Shown here one piece after another: positions 15,596 to 24,066 of a stretch of DNA of 64,000 bases; the first letter of the stretch is position 1; each line of letters starts with the position of its first letter. Both the position numbers and the translations under genes were made by a program. The stretch comes from Methylophilaceae bacterium. GTDB lineage: Bacteria > Pseudomonadota > Gammaproteobacteria > Burkholderiales > Methylophilaceae. Where the stretch lies: assembly GCA_027488395.1 (NCBI GenBank), contig JAIYBT010000010.1:1-64000 (forward strand), given 5' to 3'. The notes beneath the pieces were generated by a model. The model did no database searches, was not told the origin of the DNA, and worked only from the letters and a program-made list of their open reading frames with translations.

Positions 15596-16504
15596 ATGAC
15601 AACAAACGCAGACGAATTAACACCCGATCAAATCGCAGGCATGACCATTGAGCAATTGAGTGAGATTGCTGGACCGATTGCAGATTCAGATGATGACAGC
15701 GTAAACGATGATTCGCAACCATCGGCAGATGATGACGCAAACCAAGGTGATAACAATGCAGCGGGTGAAACGCCAGCAGGCGTAGCAACCAAAGCAGGCA
15801 ACAAAATTATCCCTTACGAAGTGTTAGATCAAACGCGAAAAAAAGTGTATGAGCTTGAGGACAAAACAGCCCAGCTTGAGCGCGAAAAAGCCGAGGCGCA
15901 AGCCAAAGCCAGCGAACTAGAGCAAAAGTTGCAAAACGTCACAAGCGCTAACGTAGGCGATATTGAGTTGATGACAGACGAGGAAATCGAGGCCATTGCC
16001 GAAGATATGCCCGAACTGGCCAAAACGATTACCGCCTTGCAAAACCAAGCCAAATCATTAGCTGCAAAGCTGAGCACACAGGAAGCAAGCCAGAAAAAAA
16101 CAGAGGGTGAACTCGTTGCACAAACGGTTCAGGAAGCGATTGATAGCGTGCCGAAGTTGGCATTTATTCAGTCATCGAACCCGCGTTTATTCGGTATTGC
16201 GACTGATATTGACAAAGAAATGCGTCAAGACCCAGCACTGCAAGGTTTAAGCATGGCAGAGCGCTTTGCAAAAGTCATTGAAAAGCTTGAGGCTGAAATT
16301 GGCTTTGAGATCAAGTTAGAAGGCAAACCAAAGGCGTCAGAAAAACCGCCAATTTTAAGCCTGTCAGACATGCCTGGTGGTGCAACACCCGCCACGGATG
16401 AAGCGCAGGCTTTGATTGACCGCCCAGCCACGGAGCTTGCGGCCAAGTTTCAGAGTATGACGCCCGACCAAATTACTAAATTTTTAGACAAGTTCCAAAT
16501 TTAA
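15596..16504 (+). CDS. Capsid scaffolding protein
   Basis: 302 residues from the ATG at 15596, with GAGGAAA upstream; the frame to 15536 would include the terminator. Very acidic N-terminus with poly-Asp, a long central coiled coil (QTRKKVYELEDKTAQLEREKAEAQAKASELEQKL, about 80-140), and a short C-terminal helix SMTPDQITKFLDKFQI that would bind the capsid protein. Position between portal and major capsid fits the scaffold. The assignment is from composition and position, not from a motif. Confidence 0.75.
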   Translation: MTTNADELTPDQIAGMTIEQLSEIAGPIADSDDDSVNDDSQPSADDDANQGDNNAAGETPAGVATKAGNKIIPYEVLDQTRKKVYELEDKTAQLEREKAEAQAKASELEQKLQNVTSANVGDIELMTDEEIEAIAEDMPELAKTITALQNQAKSLAAKLSTQEASQKKTEGELVAQTVQEAIDSVPKLAFIQSSNPRLFGIATDIDKEMRQDPALQGLSMAERFAKVIEKLEAEIGFEIKLEGKPKASEKPPILSLSDMPGGATPATDEAQALIDRPATELAAKFQSMTPDQITKFLDKFQI

Positions 16505-16521
16505 ACGCAATACACACAAAG

Positions 16522-16547
16522 ACCCGCCCAATTTGAGGCGGGTTTTT
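16522..16547 (+). terminator. Intrinsic terminator before the capsid gene
   Basis: ACCCGCC (16522-16528) pairs with GGCGGGT (16537-16543), then five T. The capsid gene starts 22 bases downstream with its own AGGAGA ribosome site. Confidence 0.75.
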
Positions 16548-16568
16548 GCATTTTAGGAGACAAGAATC

Positions 16569-17855
16569 ATGAGTCAAACCAATATTGGTAAAACCGCAGC
16601 ACAAGCAGCAAAGCTGTTTGGTACCGCACTTTTTGCGCAAGCACAGAAAAAAACAGGCACTTTGCGTAACATGACTGGCAATCGCCCAAGCATGTCAGAA
16701 GTGACCAACAAAATCGGCAAGCAACAAACAACACCAGGCATGCCAATTGTTGAAATCATGGACTTATCACAGACCGCAGGCCAAACCATTGGCGTTGATT
16801 GTATCGACATTGTGACGGCCAAGCCGATCATGGGCGACAAGCAAGCCGAAGGTAAAGGCTCTAAGTTGTCTTTCAGCTCAATGGACGTGTCAGTTGATCA
16901 GTGGACATTCCCTGTGTCAGCAGGCGGTCGTATGTCGCAACAACGTGTCACCCACGACTTGCGCAAATTGGCCATGGCATCAGCGGAAGGCTTAGCCGCT
17001 CGCTATTTTGAACAACGTAACTTGGTGCATTTAGCCGGTGCGCGTGGTTCAGTGAATAGCGGTGATTGGGTAGTGCCATTGGCTAATGATCCAGACTTTG
17101 CTGAAATCATGGTCAACGATGTAAAAGCTCCAACCTTTAACCGCCACTTTGTTGTTTCTGGTTCAGCATTGGTGCAAGGCGGTCAAGAATTAGCTAACGT
17201 TGATTCAACCGACACTTTAAAGCTTTCACACATCGACCAAGTACGCAACATCATCGACAACTTGGATTTAACCTTGCAACCTATCCGTATGGATGGCGAC
17301 CGCAGTGATGAACCGTTCTGGTGCTTACTTGTGCCAGCAGACGTTTATTCAAGCTTGTTGACCGAAGGCCAGTTGCGCGCATTCCAACAACATGCCGTCA
17401 ACCGTGCACAAGCAGGTAACTTAGCAGGTCACCCATTGTTTAGCGGTGAGTTTGGTATGTGGAACGGCATTTTGGTCAAGAAAATGCAACGCGCTATCCG
17501 CTTTAACCAAGGCGATGTAGTGAAACACGTAGCAGCTGCAAACGCATCAACCGCAACCGAGACAGACGTAACTGTAAACGCAAGCTTAGGTGCCAACTTT
17601 GCAGTAAACCGTTGCTTGTTGCTGGGTGCGCAAGCCTTGGCTAACGCTTACGGTAAAGACAGCGCATCTGGTTACCACTACTCATGGGCCGAGAAAAAAG
17701 CCAACTTTGAGCGTGAATCAGAGTTTGCTGTGTTTGGCGTGGAAGGATCTGCAAAACTGCGCTTTAACGTACCAGACGCAAATGGCCAAAAAGTGCCAAC
17801 CGATCACGGTGTTATCGTGATTGACGTTGCTGCACAAAAGGCTATTAACGCCTAA
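16569..17855 (+). CDS. Major capsid protein, N4-gp56 family
   Basis: 428 residues. The N4-gp56-type signature is visible: TPGMPIVEIMDLSQTAGQTIGVDCIDIVTAKPIMGDKQAEGKG, SVDQWTFPVSAGGRMSQQRV and LRKLAMASAEGLAARYFEQRNLVHLAGARG. It builds the HK97-fold shell. The start has AGGAGACAAGAATC upstream. Codon use is biased to strongly expressed codons compared with the early genes. A terminator follows directly. No evidence of processing is visible. Confidence 0.93.
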   Translation: MSQTNIGKTAAQAAKLFGTALFAQAQKKTGTLRNMTGNRPSMSEVTNKIGKQQTTPGMPIVEIMDLSQTAGQTIGVDCIDIVTAKPIMGDKQAEGKGSKLSFSSMDVSVDQWTFPVSAGGRMSQQRVTHDLRKLAMASAEGLAARYFEQRNLVHLAGARGSVNSGDWVVPLANDPDFAEIMVNDVKAPTFNRHFVVSGSALVQGGQELANVDSTDTLKLSHIDQVRNIIDNLDLTLQPIRMDGDRSDEPFWCLLVPADVYSSLLTEGQLRAFQQHAVNRAQAGNLAGHPLFSGEFGMWNGILVKKMQRAIRFNQGDVVKHVAAANASTATETDVTVNASLGANFAVNRCLLLGAQALANAYGKDSASGYHYSWAEKKANFERESEFAVFGVEGSAKLRFNVPDANGQKVPTDHGVIVIDVAAQKAINA

Positions 17856-17860
17856 TTAAT

Positions 17861-17886
17861 GCCAGCCTTAAAGGGCTGGCTTTTTT
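17861..17886 (+). terminator. Intrinsic terminator after the capsid gene
   Basis: GCCAGCC (17861-17867) pairs with GGCTGGC (17874-17880), then six T. Confidence 0.8.
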
Positions 17887-17908
17887 ATACTGTTTTAGGA
17901 GCATTACC

Positions 17909-18325
17909 ATGCCAAACCAATATGCAACAGACTTCAACAAGAAGCCTTTATCAAGCAACCTAGTCCCACAGGGTTATAACGAAAGCTACACCGTAGTTGC
18001 CAACGGCTTAGCGTCAGGTGACAAAGTGTTTTTTGGGATCATTCCTGCAGGTGTAGAAATCAACGACGTGGCATTAATCCATGGCGCTGATTCAGACGCA
18101 ACCTTAAGCTTGGGCTATGAGCCTGCAAACCCTAACGAAGTGACCGCAGTAGGCAACTACTGGTTTAACGCACAGGCTTTATCAACCGCAGGTCGTAAAT
18201 CCTCACAATCTTTCCCAATCCGCTTTGCGTTCGACGTAGTGTTAGTCGGCACAGTAGGCGGTGGCGCAATCACTAACGGTGTGCAGTTGACCGTGGTGAC
18301 TGATGGCAAGGGCGTAGGCGTTTAA
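17909..18325 (+). CDS. Virion protein, possible capsid decoration protein
   Basis: 138 residues, beta-rich with low charge (TLSLGYEPANPNEVTAVGNYWFNAQALS and GGGAITNGVQLTVVTDGKG). Ribosome site TAGGAG lies 10 bases upstream. It lies directly after the major capsid gene between two terminators, as capsid decoration or head-stabilising proteins often do. I do not recognise a named family. Codon use is like the capsid gene, so it is probably abundant. Confidence 0.6.
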   Translation: MPNQYATDFNKKPLSSNLVPQGYNESYTVVANGLASGDKVFFGIIPAGVEINDVALIHGADSDATLSLGYEPANPNEVTAVGNYWFNAQALSTAGRKSSQSFPIRFAFDVVLVGTVGGGAITNGVQLTVVTDGKGVGV

Positions 18326-18350
18326 CTTTTAAGTTAACTTTCGATGTAAA

Positions 18351-18378
18351 AAAGGGCGGCCAAGTGGTTGCCCTTTTT
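18351..18378 (+). terminator. Intrinsic terminator
   Basis: AAAGGGC (18351-18357) pairs with GCCCTTT (18370-18376) and five T close it. Just upstream is a second perfect hairpin, TTAACTT-TT-AAGTTAA (18322-18337), which overlaps the stop codon of the preceding gene. Confidence 0.65.
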
Positions 18379-18398
18379 GTTTATAAAGGTGATCAACC

Positions 18399-19247
18399 AT
18401 GGCGAATAGCAACATTGTTGGCGTTAAATACATTGGCGGCAAGCCTCGCAAAGAGGATAACGTCGCTGGCACTGGTGCTGTATGGGTGCCAGGTCAAGTC
18501 ATTAACTTTACGCAAGACGTAGCAAGCAAGTTAGTGCAATTTAATACAGTTTGGGAATTGGTCGGTGCAAATCCAAACGGTGAAACATATCTAGGTACCA
18601 AGAAAAACCCAGCATTGGCGATCGAGCCAGTGCCATTTATCAATATCAACGAAATGGACGCGGCAAGTCTTGTGGCATATGCCCGCGTTGAGTTTAACAA
18701 GGTGCTTGATGCTGGTACCGAGATTGAAGCTTTGCGTACACAAGTACATGGCTTGATGGTCAATCAGACGTTAGACGAAGCTGAAACCGCTAATCAGAAG
18801 GAACAGCTTTACAACATTAGTCTGCAAGTGACCGAATCCGAGCGCGATGCATTTTTGGCAGGTGATTTGATTTTGCGCCTAGTTCCGAAATTGGATGAAG
18901 GCCCAGCAGTGCCATTTATCTTAAAAGAAAAATCGCTTGAGAAAATTGGTTTGACATACTTGCAGCCTAGTAATGTCATCGTGCTTGAAAGCAATGACGA
19001 TATTTCAACCATCACCAAACCTACAACCGAGCCTTTAAGCGAGCAATCAACTGCAACAGAAACCGATAACGCTCAAGACGACAACGCTCAAGGTGAAAAC
19101 CAAGACGAGCCGTTAGAAGTCACCTTGGCAAAGCTGGATAAAAAAGCCTTGCGTGAAATGTGCAAGGAATTAGGCATTCCAGTAAGCAACACCATGTCGG
19201 AAGAAGTGTTGCGCAACAAATTAATGGCAAAGGCTGGGGCTAAATAA
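18399..19247 (+). CDS. Virion protein with C-terminal SAP/LEM-like domain
   Basis: 282 residues. The N-terminal 60 residues are a small beta domain (VKYIGGKPRKEDNVAGTGAVWVPGQVINF) like those of head-tail proteins; a helical middle and an acidic linker (EQSTATETDNAQDDNAQGENQDE) follow. The last 40 residues (LAKLDKKALREMCKELGIPVSNTMSEEVLRNKLMAKAG) form a SAP/LEM-like helix-extended-helix that could bind DNA. It overlaps the next gene by one base. It is probably a head protein; the exact role is unknown. Confidence 0.6.
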   Translation: MANSNIVGVKYIGGKPRKEDNVAGTGAVWVPGQVINFTQDVASKLVQFNTVWELVGANPNGETYLGTKKNPALAIEPVPFININEMDAASLVAYARVEFNKVLDAGTEIEALRTQVHGLMVNQTLDEAETANQKEQLYNISLQVTESERDAFLAGDLILRLVPKLDEGPAVPFILKEKSLEKIGLTYLQPSNVIVLESNDDISTITKPTTEPLSEQSTATETDNAQDDNAQGENQDEPLEVTLAKLDKKALREMCKELGIPVSNTMSEEVLRNKLMAKAGAK

Positions 19248-19573
19248 TGGCCACCATGCAGTCGGTGATTGATACAGCGCGCCTTGACCTCAATGACGAT
19301 GACAAGGTGCGCCACACAGACACGACATTGCTACTGTTTGCCAATAATTACCTGCAAGAAGTCTCTAAAAATCGCCCTGATTTGTATTTTCCTGATGATC
19401 CACCTGAATCCAGCCTCGCGCTGGGTGCGACTTTCCCGCTTAGTGACAAGTTTATTCGCCCATGCGCTGACTACGTGATTGGGCGTGCGAATTTACGCGG
19501 CACAGAAGAAAGCCGCATTGATGTGGCGGCAGCTTACATGCAAATGAGCGCGACAACCTCGGGAGTACGCTAG
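19247..19573 (+). CDS. Phage adaptor protein (DUF6682-like)
   Basis: 108 residues. The pattern VIDTARLDLNDDDKVRHTDTTLLLFANNYLQEVSKNRPDLY matches small adaptor proteins that link the portal to the tail in short-tailed phages of this group. PCADYVIGRANLRGTEESR follows. Starts at the last base of the previous stop and ends directly before the next gene. The family name is from memory and should be taken as likely. Confidence 0.6.
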   Translation: MATMQSVIDTARLDLNDDDKVRHTDTTLLLFANNYLQEVSKNRPDLYFPDDPPESSLALGATFPLSDKFIRPCADYVIGRANLRGTEESRIDVAAAYMQMSATTSGVR

Positions 19574-20152
19574 ATGAACCTGCAAATACTACGAGCCGAG
19601 GTGTTTATGAACACTGGAGCAGAATATCCAGTGATCGATCATTACTTGCTACGTGGTGCGATTGACTTCTTTACACGTAGCGAAGCATGGCAAGTCACCA
19701 ATCAAGTATCGATCAGCGCAGGCGAACAGAATTTTAATGTGCCTGACGTGGCGACAGGTGAGTTTTTTAAACTGGTTGCGATTGAGATTGGCGACAAAGT
19801 GCTAGAGCGTGATGCTTTGCGTAAATTTTGCACTGTGACCGAGGGCGGTGTGGTGTGGCTGGACAAACCCGCAGAAGGCGACACGACCATGCAAGTAACG
19901 GCAGTGTATGTCCCAGCCGATAACGCGACCGCAATAAATGACGATATTGGGCGGCAATACCGTGATGCGTTTGTAAATGCTGCGCTATCCAAGCTGTTTT
20001 TAATCCCTAAAAAGCCATGGACCGACACAGCCTTAGCCGAATATCACCGCGTTAAGTGGGAAGGAAAGGCCGATATTGCCAAGCGACATGCTTATCAAGG
20101 CAAGCAAAACCAGCCAACACGAACCAAATGCCACTTTTTTAGTGGCCGATAA
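19574..20152 (+). CDS. Head-to-tail connector-like protein
   Basis: 192 residues. The N-terminus LQILRAEVFMNTGAEYPVIDHYLLRGAIDFFTRSEAWQ is a helical connector-type start (related layout to the neighbour at 19247), followed by a beta domain (DVATGEFFKLVAIEIGDKVLE and TMQVTAVYVPADN) and a helix IGRQYRDAFVNAALSKLFLIPKKPW. It probably forms part of the neck between portal and tail. The gene ends before a terminator with a UUCG loop. Confidence 0.65.
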   Translation: MNLQILRAEVFMNTGAEYPVIDHYLLRGAIDFFTRSEAWQVTNQVSISAGEQNFNVPDVATGEFFKLVAIEIGDKVLERDALRKFCTVTEGGVVWLDKPAEGDTTMQVTAVYVPADNATAINDDIGRQYRDAFVNAALSKLFLIPKKPWTDTALAEYHRVKWEGKADIAKRHAYQGKQNQPTRTKCHFFSGR

Positions 20153-20162
20153 TTGAAACGAC

Positions 20163-20186
20163 AAGCGCACTTCGGTGCGCTTTTTT
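20163..20186 (+). terminator. Intrinsic terminator with cUUCGg loop
   Basis: AAGCGCAC (20163-20170), loop TTCG, GTGCGCTT (20175-20182), then T to 20186. The C(UUCG)G closing makes this the most stable hairpin of the series. Confidence 0.8.
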
Positions 20187-20219
20187 ATTGCGCAGAATAT
20201 TTAAGAAAGTGAGTAAATC

Positions 20220-21734
20220 ATGCTGTATGTAAAGGCATTGAAAGAGGGAGTAGTGGGGCCAGATTGGCAGGGTGTAACTAAAACGTTTCGCCTTGACGAA
20301 GCAAGCTTAATTAAAGATTCTGACAAAGGCTATTATGAAACACGGCCCGAAGTTTTTGAAATTATTGACATTCCAGATGCTTCTGCCAGCCTACCTGAAC
20401 CTCTTAATTCAGAATTAATTAAAGCGTTTAACTCTGGTCGATTCTATGGCGCAGATGTTGATCGCTTTGCAAGTATCTACAACCGTGTAAATACAGCACG
20501 CTTACAAGCGAGCTACATTCCATCTGGTAGTTCTGCCGCTGGCAAACGTCGTTTGCTAACGTACCATCGTGTAAAAATTGGTAGCGGAGATCGTAAATCC
20601 TTGACGCTTGTTTTAGAAAACCAGTTTTATGATGTGTCTACGGCGGGTATGCCACCTGTGGCTAATGCCAACTCTATGCTTGTTACTGGTTTGCGTATGC
20701 AACGTAGTACTGGCGGAACAATTGTTCAGCTTACTCGGGGTGGTGTTGGGGCAGGGTCTTTAACTTTAGCCGCTACTGACTTTGACATTAAGCTTGATGA
20801 TGTATCACCAGGTCAATTTGGACTAAGTTCTTTTGCTCTCGATAGCGAATATTTTGTTCAAGTCGAAGTTGAAGTCGATTACAACCAATTTTTTGTAGTG
20901 CGTGAAGGTGCTGACATCTTTGGCACTGAAGGATATGTCTACGATCCTGCAATTAATACATGGAACACGGCTTTAACCAATCAACCAAGTGCGCCCGCAT
21001 GGTCTGTAGGCAATAGTAGTACCGTCCAACAAGTGATTGGTTATGGTGTGATAGTGGTTGGTAAGTTTGTATCGGGTGACCCTGTAACTATTGCTGCCTT
21101 TGGTGACAGTATTTGGGCAAACGGAAATGGTGGGCTTGGTACAGCTTCTTATATTGGTAAGTTATTCTTAGACCAGAAAATCGCTGGATGCATTATTGGC
21201 CGTGTCGGTGGTTCTACCACAAGCATGCAATCGGGCGCTCGCTCTATGTATTTGACCAAATACGGCAACACAGGGGCCGAGGAATATAACACTAACTCGT
21301 CAGGAGAAACTCTAGCTCAGTTACAAGCACGTAGTCAAACAGCATGGTCGTTAATCCGAGGGGCTGCTATTGCTTCCCCACGAAACCATAAATTCAATAT
21401 TTTAAGACCTTATTTACTGCTTGCTTGCAGTACAAACAAAGCCACGTCAACCGTATTTTGGAATGCTGGCGGTAAGCCTGAGCTATATAACGAGTGGTTA
21501 GAAACTCAAGAAGGCTTATCTAATGGCCCTGACATTGTATTTGATCCAAGTATAGGTCCTGCTGGAACTATTCGTAGAAGCCTTACTGGTAAAGGTGTAT
21601 TGAATAGTGATTACTACCGTTGGGCAGACAACACTAACCAAGACCCTGATGGTGCAGGCTTTGCAGTACACCCTAGTCCAAATGGTGCTGCAATATGTGC
21701 TGGCAATATGGCACCCTTCATTCCAGTTTTGTAA
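20220..21734 (+). CDS. Tail spike-like protein with SGNH hydrolase domain
   Basis: 504 residues. The N-terminal half (1-280) is a beta-rich part likely to attach to the virion. The C-terminal half is an SGNH/GDSL esterase: block I AAFGDSIWANG (about 290-300, nucleophile Ser), a Gly-rich block II (RVGGSTTS), and block V DGAGFAVHPSPNGA with the catalytic Asp and His. SGNH domains in phage tails often remove acetyl groups from capsule or O-antigen. It interrupts the neck-tail genes between two terminators; base composition and codon choice differ a little from neighbours, so it may be an exchanged receptor module. Confidence 0.7.
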   Translation: MLYVKALKEGVVGPDWQGVTKTFRLDEASLIKDSDKGYYETRPEVFEIIDIPDASASLPEPLNSELIKAFNSGRFYGADVDRFASIYNRVNTARLQASYIPSGSSAAGKRRLLTYHRVKIGSGDRKSLTLVLENQFYDVSTAGMPPVANANSMLVTGLRMQRSTGGTIVQLTRGGVGAGSLTLAATDFDIKLDDVSPGQFGLSSFALDSEYFVQVEVEVDYNQFFVVREGADIFGTEGYVYDPAINTWNTALTNQPSAPAWSVGNSSTVQQVIGYGVIVVGKFVSGDPVTIAAFGDSIWANGNGGLGTASYIGKLFLDQKIAGCIIGRVGGSTTSMQSGARSMYLTKYGNTGAEEYNTNSSGETLAQLQARSQTAWSLIRGAAIASPRNHKFNILRPYLLLACSTNKATSTVFWNAGGKPELYNEWLETQEGLSNGPDIVFDPSIGPAGTIRRSLTGKGVLNSDYYRWADNTNQDPDGAGFAVHPSPNGAAICAGNMAPFIPVL

Positions 21735-21743
21735 GGACAGATC

Positions 21744-21956
21744 ATGATTAAAATTGGCGATAAAGTTAAATTCACACAAGCAAAATCACCTTTTGCCGAA
21801 CCTCAAACATTTGACGGTGAAGTATTGAGTGTTGATGAAAATCAAATAGCACATTTACAAATAACACTACCCAACGGTAGCATTTCGGAAGTGTTCTGTG
21901 TGGCGCCCTTCAGTCAAAATGATTCAGGCGATGTTCCAACTTATCAACCCGCTTAG
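21744..21956 (+). CDS. Small SH3-like protein next to the spike
   Basis: 70 residues. A short beta-barrel-type pattern (IKIGDKVKFTQAKSP, GEVLSVDENQIAHLQITLPNGSISEVFCVAPF) resembles KOW/SH3-like folds. It has AAGGA upstream and starts 9 bases after the spike gene, so both are probably translated together; a chaperone or a spike accessory role is possible. The stop codon lies in the loop of the next terminator. Confidence 0.5.
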   Translation: MIKIGDKVKFTQAKSPFAEPQTFDGEVLSVDENQIAHLQITLPNGSISEVFCVAPFSQNDSGDVPTYQPA

Positions 21957-21968
21957 GCGGGTTTTTTT
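21946..21968 (+). terminator. Intrinsic terminator with a stop codon in the loop
   Basis: AACCCGC (21946-21952), loop TTAG containing the TAG stop, GCGGGTT (21957-21963), then T to 21968. Confidence 0.8.
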
Positions 21969-21996
21969 ACGACCATCAATTACAAACGAGGAATAA

Positions 21997-24066
21997 ATGA
22001 CCACCTTTTCAGTCGGCATTTTCAACGGTATGGCGCCCAGCGTTTCTGCGCGCTTACTCGATCCTAAGTTTGGTCAATATGTCGTCAATGCATTAAACAC
22101 CAATGGCGAGTTGACACCGATTAAAGGCATGTTGCAAATCGCAACACTTGCAAAGCCTGGCGTTAAAAAAACCATCTACCGCTTTGGTAAAGACCGTGCA
22201 GAAAGCGAATACTGGTTTCATTGGACCACTGACGTAAACGTGGCGCGTGGATCTATCAATGACGATACGACCGAGCGCACGTATTTCACTGGTGATGGCG
22301 TGCCTAAATACACCTTTGCGGCAGTGGCAACAGGTTCGGCTTTGTTGCCGACTGTGAGTTATACGCTGGGCATCCCAAAACCTGACGTTGATGGCGTTGA
22401 ATTTAGCGTTGCTAACCGTGCGATTACTTCAATTGTGGTGAATGATTTACAAGGCACCGTCACAACAGATGAACCGCACAATCTAAACACCAACTCGGAC
22501 GTGATTATTTCTGGTGCTAATAACGTGCTAGTCAGGATTGAGATTGAATCAATCACCAAGAACGGTACAACTGTAACAGTCACCACAATACAAAATCACA
22601 CGCTAAAAACTGGCAATACGCCAACAATCTACGGTGCCACTGACCCGCTTTACAATATCAATCCAGCAATTACCGTCACGTCATCTAAACAATTCACATA
22701 TACGGTCGCCTCGGAGCCAGCTGCTAATGCTTCTGGTGATCTATATCTGACTATTGCGCTAGACGCTTTCAACGGCAAAAAAACCATTACAGTGATTGAT
22801 GACACCTCATTTACTGTGCCTTTGACCTTTGAGCCATTGGCAAACGCTACTGGCACGCTTGTCTATAACCTTGGCGGCCTAGATGAAAGCCGTGTATATG
22901 CCCTGACATACGTTGGTGCAGGTGGCGAAGAAGGCGCACCATCGATCATTGACGGCATTGTGACTATGACGCCCGGTAAAGCCGTCACCATCACAGGATT
23001 GCCCACTGCACCCGCAGGTGCGTTTAATATTGCTAAAAAGCGCCTTTATCGTTCGCAAGATGGCACCTCTGGCGCTGCTTTGCAGTTTGTTGCAGACATT
23101 ACCCTTGCCGCAACAACGTTTGTTGATACTGTGCTTGGTACAAGGCTGGGCGAAACCATCCCGACATTGGGTTATGAAATGCCGCCCGAGAATATGTTTG
23201 GCCTGATTGAGTTTGGTAACGGAATGCTGGCGGGGATTTCTACCAATCAAGTATTAATCTGCGTGCCATATCAGCCGCATGCATGGCCAGTGGCATCGCG
23301 CTACTCGTTTAACAATGAGCCAATTGCTTTAGGTGCCTTTGGTCAAAGTATTGTTGTGCTTACAAACGGCATGCCATCCGTGTTAAGCGGATCAAGCCCT
23401 GACGCAATGTCACAAGACTTGGTGACCATTGGCCAGCCGTGTCTATCTGCAAAAAGCGTAGTGAATATTCTCAATGGCGTAATGTGGGCCAGTGACGAAG
23501 GCTTAGCGTTTATCGGCAACAGTGGCTTTGATTTGAAAACAGCGCAGCGCTTTACCGCAAAAGAGTGGAAAAACTACGCGCCAAATACCATACGCGGGTA
23601 TCGCTGGGAAAATCGCTACGTTGGGTTCTATGACACAGGCACCAAGCAGGCTGGGTTCTTCTTTGATTTGCTCACTGGTGACTTTTACGAGCTGGACTTT
23701 TATGCAACTGCAGGCTACACAGACCCGAGAAACGGTAATTTATACCTAGCCGTAGGCAATAACGTACTTCGGTTCAATGGCAGCGCAACAAACTTGATCA
23801 CCAAATGGCGTAGCAAGAAATTCACAAGCACGAAGCCTATCAATATGGCCGTGGGCAAGGTGGTTGCAGATGGTTACCCGCTAACGCTCAAGCTTTATGC
23901 AAACAGCGTACTCAAATACACCAAGACGGTGAACAACAGCTTGGTATTTTCATTGCCAGCAGGCTATAAGGCCGATGAATACGAGGTTGAATTAGAAACG
24001 CAGTACGCGGTAAGAGGCTTTGCGATTGCCGAGACTGTGCGTGAACTTGCCGAGGTGATCGAGTGA
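21997..24066 (+). CDS. Tail tube or hub-like virion protein
   Basis: 689 residues. Starts with FSVGIFNGMAPSVSARLLDPKFGQYVVNALNTNGELTPIKGM, a start seen in tail tubular or head-completion proteins of Bcep22-like phages. Middle has repeated Ig-like beta segments (TNSDVIISGANNVLVRIEIESITKNGTTVTVTT and a DDTSFTVPLTF repeat), and the later half a beta-propeller-like pattern (ENMFGLIEFGNGMLAGISTNQV, WASDEGLAFIGNSGFDLKTAQRFT). ATGA overlap with the next gene. Role in the short tail tube is inferred. Confidence 0.6.
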   Translation: MTTFSVGIFNGMAPSVSARLLDPKFGQYVVNALNTNGELTPIKGMLQIATLAKPGVKKTIYRFGKDRAESEYWFHWTTDVNVARGSINDDTTERTYFTGDGVPKYTFAAVATGSALLPTVSYTLGIPKPDVDGVEFSVANRAITSIVVNDLQGTVTTDEPHNLNTNSDVIISGANNVLVRIEIESITKNGTTVTVTTIQNHTLKTGNTPTIYGATDPLYNINPAITVTSSKQFTYTVASEPAANASGDLYLTIALDAFNGKKTITVIDDTSFTVPLTFEPLANATGTLVYNLGGLDESRVYALTYVGAGGEEGAPSIIDGIVTMTPGKAVTITGLPTAPAGAFNIAKKRLYRSQDGTSGAALQFVADITLAATTFVDTVLGTRLGETIPTLGYEMPPENMFGLIEFGNGMLAGISTNQVLICVPYQPHAWPVASRYSFNNEPIALGAFGQSIVVLTNGMPSVLSGSSPDAMSQDLVTIGQPCLSAKSVVNILNGVMWASDEGLAFIGNSGFDLKTAQRFTAKEWKNYAPNTIRGYRWENRYVGFYDTGTKQAGFFFDLLTGDFYELDFYATAGYTDPRNGNLYLAVGNNVLRFNGSATNLITKWRSKKFTSTKPINMAVGKVVADGYPLTLKLYANSVLKYTKTVNNSLVFSLPAGYKADEYEVELETQYAVRGFAIAETVRELAEVIE

